DNA from: Anaerolineales bacterium
GTDB taxonomy: Bacteria > Chloroflexota > Anaerolineae > Epilineales > JAANWY01
DNA: 10,000 bases
Direction of reading: 5' to 3'
Assembly (NCBI GenBank): GCA_018263655.1
Contig: JAANWY010000222.1
Coordinates: forward strand, 1-10,000
The position numbers and the translations under genes are program-made. This document shows, in pieces, positions 4,779 to 10,000 of the stretch. Under the pieces are notes generated by a model. The model worked only from the letters and a program-made list of their open reading frames with translations, did no database searches and was not told the DNA's origin. Position 1 is the stretch's first letter; the number at the start of each line of letters is the position of its first letter.

Positions 4779-5804
4779 GTGACTGACATGATCTTGGAGC
4801 AAAGCGTGACGAAGTCCGACGTGCAACTGCCGCGCGGGTATTTGGCTGGGGCAACCGCGATTGCACTAGTGGCCGGCTGTGGATTGTTTCTCGCCAAGGT
4901 ACCGACGACTATGCTCTCCCCTCTTGGTTCGGCACTGGCGTTGCTGAGTATTCTACCCCTGGTTGTTGCACAACTGGCGCTTGGTCACCCTGGCACCTGG
5001 GACTGGCTGCGAGCGCGCACTGGCGGCACGTTGCGCGTCGAGCAGCGGTGGATGCTCCTGCCGATTGCCTGTTATGTGCTCGGAGGGCTTGCCGTGAAGC
5101 GCTTTGACCCATATGCCACGACGGTGTTCGTGGCCGGCGTGTTTATCACCATCGGTCCCAGGTGCCAGGGTGACCGAGGTTACCCCCGCATGATGTGGAC
5201 CGATACGACTTTTTGGGTGTTTCTGTGGATCCCCTTCGATTTCGGCTGGACCCACGATCTCTGGTACGGGCTCGACAATTTGGCCTACGCCTGGTGGGCC
5301 GTGATGCTCACAGTCGTCGCCGTCTACGGCTACGGGGTGCTGCGCGACCTACCCGGATTGGGCTACCGTCTGACTCCGCGCTGGTCGGATATCGGGACTG
5401 CGCTGGCTGTGACAGCCGTCGTCGCCATCCCCATCGGTCTGACTACGAACCTTCTCACCCTCCCCTCGACGACGGCACCCCGCCTGACGACCATAGCTCT
5501 CGAATTCATCGCCCTGTGCCTAACGGTGGCGATCCCGGAGGAGCTGTTCTTTCGCGGTATCTTGCAGTGCGGGCTCGACAAGCACTTGCGGAATCCGCGC
5601 TTGGCGCTGCTGCTGGCTTCGCTGCTGTTCGGGCTGATGCACTGGGACAACGCCGATGCTCTTGTTGAGCGTCTGACGTATGTGGGTCTGGCAACGGTGG
5701 CCGGCTTGTTCTACGGCTGGGCCTACGAGCGCAGCGGCGGCCTCCTAGCCCCGATCCTGAGTCATACCCTGGTCGACGTGATCTGGCGCTTCGGATTACG
5801 GTAG
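4779..5804 (+). CDS. CPBP family intramembrane metalloprotease, long form
   Basis: A 341-residue membrane protein, about 100 residues longer than the neighbouring CPBP protein. Hydrophobic helices start at about residue 20 and continue in pairs to 180. A polar segment (125-145, then WTHDLWYGLDN at 157-167) separates them from the C-terminal CPBP domain (200-341). Motifs: EELFFR (E254, E255, R259), FGLMH (F284, H288) and SHTLVD (H329, D333). The final metal-site residue is D rather than the N of the neighbour. Start GTG 4779 follows AGGGG at 4768-4772; ATG 4788 is possible. The two CPBP proteins share motifs but differ in size and remaining sequence, so a recent tandem duplication is unlikely. 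Its stop is 55 bases from that of a convergent gene. Confidence 0.9.
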   Translation: MTDMILEQSVTKSDVQLPRGYLAGATAIALVAGCGLFLAKVPTTMLSPLGSALALLSILPLVVAQLALGHPGTWDWLRARTGGTLRVEQRWMLLPIACYVLGGLAVKRFDPYATTVFVAGVFITIGPRCQGDRGYPRMMWTDTTFWVFLWIPFDFGWTHDLWYGLDNLAYAWWAVMLTVVAVYGYGVLRDLPGLGYRLTPRWSDIGTALAVTAVVAIPIGLTTNLLTLPSTTAPRLTTIALEFIALCLTVAIPEELFFRGILQCGLDKHLRNPRLALLLASLLFGLMHWDNADALVERLTYVGLATVAGLFYGWAYERSGGLLAPILSHTLVDVIWRFGLR

Positions 5805-5859
5805 CACACGTTGCGCTTGTGACGCAGCCGGCCCGTTGGTTGATCTCCGGCGCGGCGCC

Positions 5860-6261
5860 TCAGCAGCAGCCGTTGGACTCCAGTGCCTCTTTACCAATCA
5901 GCTCGTCGCCCTGGTCTTCCATCTCGTACTTTAGCAGCAGCCACTCAAACTGATGACGGTCAAACAACTTGATCTTGACTTCTGGATAAACCCTGCGTAG
6001 GCGACGAATCTTCCGCCGCTTGGTACTCATGAGTCTGAGGTCCAACGTTGTAAGCTCGATGTAGAGATCCTCGGCCGGCAAGTAGAAATCCGGCGAGAAA
6101 GCTTCCCTGATGTTCCCATCCGGATAGCGACGGAGGACAAACGTCCGGGGCTCATATTCCCACTCGATTCGATAGAAATCGAGAAGCCGAGCGAACTCTT
6201 CCTCGCTCGGGTGCGCAAACACGAGACCGCGGACGCGTCCAGCATCTCCCTGCTCTGTCAT
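5860..6261 (-). CDS. Small PD-(D/E)XK-like protein resembling the N-terminal extension of some HPRT proteins
   Basis: A 133-residue soluble protein. Its core runs FARLLDFYRIEWEYEPRTF (23-41), then FSPDFYLP (56-62 region, D58) and DLYIELTT (65-72, E69), then basic KRRKIRRLRR (81-90) and YPEVKIKLF (92-100). The order, an early E, then PD, then E-x-T before a basic helix, recalls PD-(D/E)XK nuclease folds; the usual lysine is replaced by T71, so activity is doubtful. From memory, the same block occurs as an N-terminal extension of hypoxanthine phosphoribosyltransferases in Actinobacteria and Chloroflexi; here it is free-standing. The C-terminus ends in CC. Start ATG 6261 is chosen because GAGGGGAG (6276-6269) is 7 bases upstream; a GTG frame start at 6282 lies before that site. 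Confidence 0.8.
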   Translation of the reverse strand: MTEQGDAGRVRGLVFAHPSEEEFARLLDFYRIEWEYEPRTFVLRRYPDGNIREAFSPDFYLPAEDLYIELTTLDLRLMSTKRRKIRRLRRVYPEVKIKLFDRHQFEWLLLKYEMEDQGDELIGKEALESNGCC

Positions 6262-6317
6262 CCGACATCTCCCCTCGAACACTCTGTGCCTGGCCAGTCA
6301 GGAACGTCGCGCGGACG

Positions 6318-6333
6318 CTGAAACTTGTTTCAG
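6318..6333. repeat. Second copy of palindrome ctgaaacttgtttcag
   Basis: Identical to 4644-4659, with matching flanks (gctgaaacttgtttcaggc in both). Here it lies upstream of the PD-(D/E)XK-like gene on the minus strand. It looks like a dispersed REP-like palindrome. Confidence 0.75.
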
Positions 6334-6385
6334 GCAGCCGACGAGCTGAGAAGTGGTTTGTCCTGACGCTATCCTGACGGTGACT

Positions 6386-6394
6386 TGGTAAAAT
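6386..6394 (+). promoter_or_regulatory. Possible extended -10 promoter
   Basis: TGGTAAAAT fits the extended -10 pattern TGnTATAAT with one mismatch. No good -35 lies at the right distance. It would start a transcript near 6401, just before the small membrane ORF. Confidence 0.3.
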
Positions 6395-6439
6395 GGATGG
6401 AATGAAGCGCTTATGATTCACTTGGAGGTATGTAAAAGC

Positions 6440-6595
6440 ATGTTGCGAATGGTTCTGTGGTATCTTGTTGGCACAGCGTGTGTATTGGGGTTGTTGGTCG
6501 CTATGGGTACCATGTCGCTGGCGACCTTGTTCGTTCTTCGACATCATCTGCTCTGGAACTTGTTTCCGCAGCCAATGCCGCTGGGCCTTGGCTGA
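6440..6595 (+). CDS. Possible 51-residue single-pass membrane peptide
   Basis: ATG 6440 follows GGAGG (6424-6428) by 11 bases. The peptide has one long hydrophobic helix (about residues 3-32, core WYLVGTACVLGLLVAMG), a short basic patch (RHH) and a Pro-rich tail (FPQPMPLGLG). The frame could open earlier at ATG 6413. The charge pattern (a basic residue at the N-terminus, RHH after the helix) does not fix topology. No family recognised. Translation signals and hydrophobicity favour a real gene, but its length allows chance. Confidence 0.4.
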   Translation: MLRMVLWYLVGTACVLGLLVAMGTMSLATLFVLRHHLLWNLFPQPMPLGLG

Positions 6596-6645
6596 TGCCG
6601 CAGATACCGCTTTGTAACCGTTCAGGAGGTGGTAGCGGTTGAGTT

Positions 6646-6673
6646 TTGACTGATGGGGGAGTGCTGGCATCAT
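6646..6673 (+). promoter_or_regulatory. Weak candidate promoter for the PPOX-family gene
   Basis: TTGACT (6646-6651) and CATCAT (6668-6673) are spaced by 16 bases, matching consensus at five and four of six positions. They lie about 50 bases before the GTG start. Confidence 0.3.
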
Positions 6674-6722
6674 TGGTCTCGCAACGTCTAGAGCGATTAG
6701 AAACGGAGGCGAGATACAGAAA

Positions 6723-7094
6723 GTGAAAGAACTTTTGAGAGAATCTCAGAAGCGACTTGAATCCGAGAAGAACATCTGGATCGCCAGCGTGCGACCAGAT
6801 GGCCGGCCCCATCTGGTTCCGGTCTGGTTCGCGTCGCACGCCGGCAATCTGTTCGTCTGCATCGAACCGGGAAGCGTCAAGAGCCGCAATATCCGACAAA
6901 ATACGCGCGTCGTGTTGGCGCTGGAAGATGGATCGAGCCCCGTGATCTGCGAGGGCGCTGCGGCGCCGGCGCCCGAGCCTTGGCCAAGTGCAGTGGTCGT
7001 GCTGTTTCAACAGAAGTACGATTGGGACATCACCACTGAGACACGGTACACACAGCTCCTGGCGATCACGCCAGCCAAGTGGTTAACGTGGTGA
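6723..7094 (+). CDS. PPOX-class (pyridoxamine 5'-phosphate oxidase-like) FMN/F420-binding protein
   Basis: A 123-residue split-barrel flavin-binding protein. Residues 16-37 (KNIWIASVRPDGRPHLVPVW) are the classic first strands with the G-R-P-H-x-V-P-V-W signature. It continues with FVCIEPGSVKSRNIRQNTRV (44-63), where the S-x-K-x-R-N-I segment is the usual phosphate-binding region, and VVLALED. It ends in the family's typical KYDWD...ITPAKWLTW, so the protein is complete although short. Such proteins bind FMN or F420 and perform redox chemistry on varied substrates, so the substrate is unknown. Start is GTG 6723 with GGAGG at 6705-6709, 13 bases upstream. It converges on the deacetylase gene with a 20-base gap and no clear terminator. 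Confidence 0.87.
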   Translation: MKELLRESQKRLESEKNIWIASVRPDGRPHLVPVWFASHAGNLFVCIEPGSVKSRNIRQNTRVVLALEDGSSPVICEGAAAPAPEPWPSAVVVLFQQKYDWDITTETRYTQLLAITPAKWLTW

Positions 7095-7114
7095 ATGTAA
7101 CCTCGAGTGAGGCA

Positions 7115-8278
7115 TCACCGTCGTCGGCGCCGGCGGCGCCCGGTCCGCTCGTCCCCTTTGCCCTCTTCCCCATCGGACTCCAACAACAACTTCAGCGAGG
7201 CCACCGATTCCTCAACCTGCTGACGGATCGACGCCGGGTCGCCTATTACGGCTCCGGCGCCGGGTGGGTCATGCAACCACTCGCCGCCGTACTTCTCTCG
7301 GAAGGCTGCCGGCAACTCGTCATCAAACGTCTGCTCTGACATCACACCGTAGGCCAGCGCCCAACCGCGCGGCACCACGTTGATGTCGTATCCGCCACCT
7401 CCCAGCGCCACCCACCGTGGCGCCAAATCTCTGATCGCCTCGATAAGCGCGACGTAGCCGTGTGTGGTCAATGCCAGATGCGTCAGCGGATCACGGTAGT
7501 GCGTATCGATACCGAGTTGGCTGACCACGACGTTGGGCTGAAAGCGCTCGATCAGCGGCGGCACAACTTCGTGGAACGCCCACAGATAGCTTTCATCATC
7601 GGTGTGGGGTGGCAGTGGAACGTTGGCACTGTAGCCCTCGCCGGCGCCGGCGCCGATCTCGTGCACGAAGCCGGTGCCTGGGAACAGATGCCGGCCCGAC
7701 TCGTGCAGCGATATCGTCAGCACTTGGTCAGTGTCGTAGAAGGCCTTCTGCACACCGTCGCCGTGGTGCCCATCGATGTCGACATAGGCAACGCGTAGAT
7801 CTTGCTCCAGCAGCCAGTGGATCGCGACAGCCCCGTCGTTGAAAGTGCAGAAACCGGACGCCCGGGCGGGGTCGGCGTGGTGCAGCCCACCGCTGTAGCT
7901 GAAGGCCACGTCAGCTTCACCGGCGTGCACCACCTCGGCGGCCACCAAGGCGCTGCCCGCCTTCAGCCGCCCAATCTCACACATCCCTTTCCAGACCGGG
8001 TTGTCGCCCGGCCCGAAATTGTACTTTCCGCCTGGCAGGCTGCTATCGCCCTGGCTGAGCCGGCGCACTGCGTCTACGTACTCGGGCGTGTGGAACAGGC
8101 ATAATTCCTCGTCAGTGGCCGGCCGGGGCGCGACCAGCCGGCTGTTGGGCGGGGTGAAGGCACCGTATGCTGTCAGCAACGCATGCGTTCGCTCGAGACG
8201 CTCCGGTTTGAGCGGGTGCGCCGGACCATGCCCGCGCCTCCACAAGTCTGGCGCACTAATGAAAACAGCTTCGTTCAT
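7115..8278 (-). CDS. acuC: Histone-deacetylase superfamily protein (AcuC-like Zn deacetylase)
   Basis: A 387-residue zinc hydrolase of the arginase/deacetylase fold, expected to remove acetyl or similar groups from lysines or polyamines. HPLKPERL (21-28) opens the domain. GLHHA (131-135) supplies the catalytic His pair (H133, H134). CTFNDGA (144-150) follows. DIDGHHGDGV (167-176) gives zinc ligands D169 and H171. QLGIDTHYRDPL (254-265) gives the third ligand, D258. GGGGYD (293-298) carries the transition-state tyrosine Y297. All catalytic residues are intact. Length is close to AcuC (about 380). The C-terminus ends in seven arginines after an acidic stretch (ESDGEEGKGDE), which is odd for the family. 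ATG 8278 has no clear Shine-Dalgarno. It lies 34 bases after ogt, probably in one operon. The symbol is by family similarity; acetoin use is not shown. Confidence 0.9.
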   Translation of the reverse strand: MNEAVFISAPDLWRRGHGPAHPLKPERLERTHALLTAYGAFTPPNSRLVAPRPATDEELCLFHTPEYVDAVRRLSQGDSSLPGGKYNFGPGDNPVWKGMCEIGRLKAGSALVAAEVVHAGEADVAFSYSGGLHHADPARASGFCTFNDGAVAIHWLLEQDLRVAYVDIDGHHGDGVQKAFYDTDQVLTISLHESGRHLFPGTGFVHEIGAGAGEGYSANVPLPPHTDDESYLWAFHEVVPPLIERFQPNVVVSQLGIDTHYRDPLTHLALTTHGYVALIEAIRDLAPRWVALGGGGYDINVVPRGWALAYGVMSEQTFDDELPAAFREKYGGEWLHDPPGAGAVIGDPASIRQQVEESVASLKLLLESDGEEGKGDERTGRRRRRRR

Positions 8279-8312
8279 CGGATACCGCCGCGTGGATTCG
8301 ACTGTTCAATCT

Positions 8313-8807
8313 CTAACCTCGGAGGCTTGCAGCGCGCTCCATCTCCAAGAGACGCTCCTTCATGTCGAGCCCGCCGGCATAGCCCCCCATGCCGCCGTCG
8401 CTGCGCAGGACGCGGTGGCATGGCACGACCAACGGAATCGGATTGGTCGCCATGGCCTGCCCGACAGCGCGGTAGGCGCGGGGCCGGCCGGCAGCCTCGG
8501 CAAGCTCAGCGTAGGTTCGCGTCTTGCCGTAAGGAATGGAGCACGTAATCCGCCACACCTCTTGCAGGAACGCCGTGTGGCCCGACCAATCCAGCGGCAT
8601 ATCGAATTCGACCGGTTCGCCGGCCAGGTAGCGCCGAATCTGATCGACGAAGTCATCGTATGCGCCGGCTCCGGCGTCCTCGCCGTTCGGCCACCTATCA
8701 TGGAGCTCCCGGAGCGCTTCTGCGCGCGCCGGCGTGGGTAGGGTGAGGCCGGCCAACCCTCGCTCAGAGACAGCCATGCCAATCCAGCCCCAGTTCGTTT
8801 TGAACAC
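8313..8807 (-). CDS. ogt: Methylated-DNA--protein-cysteine methyltransferase (Ogt type)
   Basis: A 164-residue suicide repair protein that moves an alkyl group from O6-alkylguanine (or O4-alkylthymine) in DNA to its own cysteine. The acceptor is C130 in VVPCHRVL (127-134). SIPYGKTRTYAELA (90-103) forms the start of the DNA-binding helix-turn-helix and RAVGQAMATNP (113-123) the recognition helix with its arginine finger R113. GGYAGGLDMK (141-150) is the usual C-terminal block. The N-terminal domain (1-75) starts at once with KTNWGWIGMAVSERGL, so GTG 8807 fits; a TGA stop lies two codons upstream in this frame. The N-terminus is thus minimal and has no good Shine-Dalgarno. First gene of the ogt-acuC pair. 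Confidence 0.93.
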   Translation of the reverse strand: MFKTNWGWIGMAVSERGLAGLTLPTPARAEALRELHDRWPNGEDAGAGAYDDFVDQIRRYLAGEPVEFDMPLDWSGHTAFLQEVWRITCSIPYGKTRTYAELAEAAGRPRAYRAVGQAMATNPIPLVVPCHRVLRSDGGMGGYAGGLDMKERLLEMERAASLRG

Positions 8808-8881
8808 GGTTCAAGGCATGTAAGTTTCACAAGCGACACAACTTGACATCCTAGTTATGGGGAAACACCAGTTACGACTTT

Positions 8882-8910
8882 TTGACAGAATCGGGGGGCC
8901 GTAGTAACAT
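8882..8910 (+). promoter_or_regulatory. Sigma-70 type promoter for mnmA
   Basis: TTGACA (8882-8887) is a perfect -35. TAACAT (8905-8910) follows after exactly 17 bases and matches the -10 consensus at four of six. The start would be near 8917, a leader of about 33 bases. Confidence 0.7.
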
Positions 8911-8949
8911 TCTTCACGATACTCCAGATGCTGACTCAAAGGCTGAGCT

Positions 8950-10000
8950 ATGATGCCACAAAGTAATGGGCGCGTGCAGCGCCCTTCTGCTGAGCAGACA
9001 ATTGAATCGATAGACTTTCAGCGCGGTGACCGGCCTCGCGTTGTCGTTGCCATGAGCGGCGGCGTTGACAGCTCGACATGTGCGGCGCTCCTGGTGGAGC
9101 AGGGCTATGACGTGATCGGCGTAATGATGCGTATCTGGGGCGAAGTTGCCGGCGATGCCCCCTCCACAGACCCTGCGCTGAGCCCTTCGCCTTCTCGACT
9201 GGCGCGGAACGTCACAAGATCAAGAAAGGCCTCAGGACAGAGCTTCAATCGCTGTTGCACGCCTAAGGCCGTCGCCGATGCGCGGAACGTGGCCCGGCAT
9301 CTGGGCATTCCGTTCTACCTGCTAGATTTTCAGGATGAGTTCAAGAAACATGTCGTCGACTACTTCATCGAGGAGTACGCCGCCGGCCGTACGCCAAGCC
9401 CGTGCATCATGTGCAACCGCCACATCCGGTTCCGGTTCTTGCTGCAGCGTGCACTGGCGCTGGAGGCGGACTACCTGGCAACCGGCCACTACGCGCGCGT
9501 CCGTCAGACAGCCGATGGGCAGTATCAGCTCTTGAAGAGTGTAGATACTCAAAAGGACCAATCGTACTTCCTGTACATGCTAAACCAGACACAGCTCAAG
9601 CACGTGCTCTTCCCTGTGGGTGGCTACACCAAGCCGGAAATCCGCCGGATGGCACGGGAGCGCGGACTTCCGGCGGCCGAGAAGAGCGAGAGCCAAGAGC
9701 TGTGTTTCCTGGCCGATGGCGACTACCGCCGCTTCATTCAGGATTACGCACCAGACGCTGTCGAGTCCGGTCCGATACTGGATCAATCTGGAGTGGTTCT
9801 GGGGGAGCATGCCGGCCTGCCGATGTACACCATCGGACAGCGGCGCGGCTTGGGGATTGCCACGGGGAAGCCGGTGTACGTGCTCGATATGGATCGTTCA
9901 CACAATGTCCTCATCGTCGGACCGGATGAGGATCTGTACCAGCGGGAGTTGACGATCCACAGCGTCAGCTACGTGGTCGGCGAACCGCCCGCCGGCGAGA
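8950..10000 (+). CDS. mnmA: tRNA-specific 2-thiouridylase MnmA (C-terminus beyond the window)
   Basis: MnmA makes the s2 group of wobble uridine-34 in tRNA(Lys/Glu/Gln), adenylating the base and transferring sulfur relayed from a cysteine desulfurase. 350 codons are visible; roughly the last 30-50 should lie outside. The PP-loop is MSGGVDSS (35-42). GRTPSPCIMCN (146-156) carries catalytic C152, ATGHYAR (177-183) and KDQSYFLYML (202-211) follow, and SESQELCF (246-253) carries the persulfide C252. YTIGQRRGLGI (293-303) marks the tRNA-binding domain. Two oddities are seen. There is an N-terminal extension of about 28 residues before the first strand. An extra low-complexity stretch, about 64-98 (rich in S, P, R), follows MMRIW and precedes NRCCTP. 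Start is ATG 8950 (or adjacent 8953), with AAAGG 7 bases upstream. Monocistronic as far as seen. Confidence 0.95.
   Translation, partial: MMPQSNGRVQRPSAEQTIESIDFQRGDRPRVVVAMSGGVDSSTCAALLVEQGYDVIGVMMRIWGEVAGDAPSTDPALSPSPSRLARNVTRSRKASGQSFNRCCTPKAVADARNVARHLGIPFYLLDFQDEFKKHVVDYFIEEYAAGRTPSPCIMCNRHIRFRFLLQRALALEADYLATGHYARVRQTADGQYQLLKSVDTQKDQSYFLYMLNQTQLKHVLFPVGGYTKPEIRRMARERGLPAAEKSESQELCFLADGDYRRFIQDYAPDAVESGPILDQSGVVLGEHAGLPMYTIGQRRGLGIATGKPVYVLDMDRSHNVLIVGPDEDLYQRELTIHSVSYVVGEPPAGE

Noticed and set aside
7095..7114. Terminator between the convergent PPOX-like and deacetylase genes
   Set aside because: Only a 4-bp pairing (cctc/gagg) is seen and there is no T-run on either strand.
8001..8741. 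246-residue plus-strand open frame
   Set aside because: It is antisense to the well-supported deacetylase and ogt genes and shows no protein-like motifs.
8843..8848. Second TTGACA before mnmA
   Set aside because: No acceptable -10 lies 16-18 bases downstream; the TTGACA at 8882 has one.

Overview
The window looks like chromosomal DNA of a moderately GC-rich bacterium. Protein flavour (a Chloroflexi-style MnmA, an HPRT-extension-like nuclease fold protein, a WYL-fused exonuclease) and many short intergenic repeats of the type cttcgacaagctcagga suggest a Chloroflexota (Anaerolineae-like) genome. This is inferred from recalled family resemblance, not from a search. There are no rRNA, tRNA or CRISPR features and no transposase gene.

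Layout: (1) 1-174 is a repeat element with five 11-bp tandem units. It precedes a small class I SAM methyltransferase gene (+). (2) That gene converges, with a 4-base gap, on a translationally coupled pair of unknown genes on the minus strand (1935 to 746) driven by a near-consensus promoter (TTGGAC-17-TATAAT). (3) 1936-2288 holds nested inverted repeats. (4) 2289-3125 (-) encodes a DEDDh exonuclease fused to a WYL domain. (5) 3126-3673 is gene-free and packed with repeats, including a MITE-like element inserted in a second copy of the repeat from the window start. (6) Two CPBP-type intramembrane metalloprotease genes diverge (4387 leftward, 4779 rightward) around another repeat-rich spacer. 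(7) A small orphan PD-(D/E)XK-like protein lies at 5860-6261 (-), and a possible 51-residue membrane peptide and a PPOX-family flavoprotein follow on the plus strand. (8) An ogt then HDAC-like/AcuC pair (-) lies at 8807 to 7115. (9) mnmA (+) starts at 8950 behind a clear sigma-70 promoter and runs off the right edge.

Most genes are solitary housekeeping or accessory functions rather than one pathway. Two minus-strand pairs look like operons: the unknown pair, joined by an ATGA overlap, and ogt-acuC, with a 34-base gap. The least explained content is the coupled unknown pair, the exonuclease-WYL fusion, the nested repeat element at 3431-3679 and an unusual insertion in MnmA. No complete defence or mobile system can be claimed from this window.
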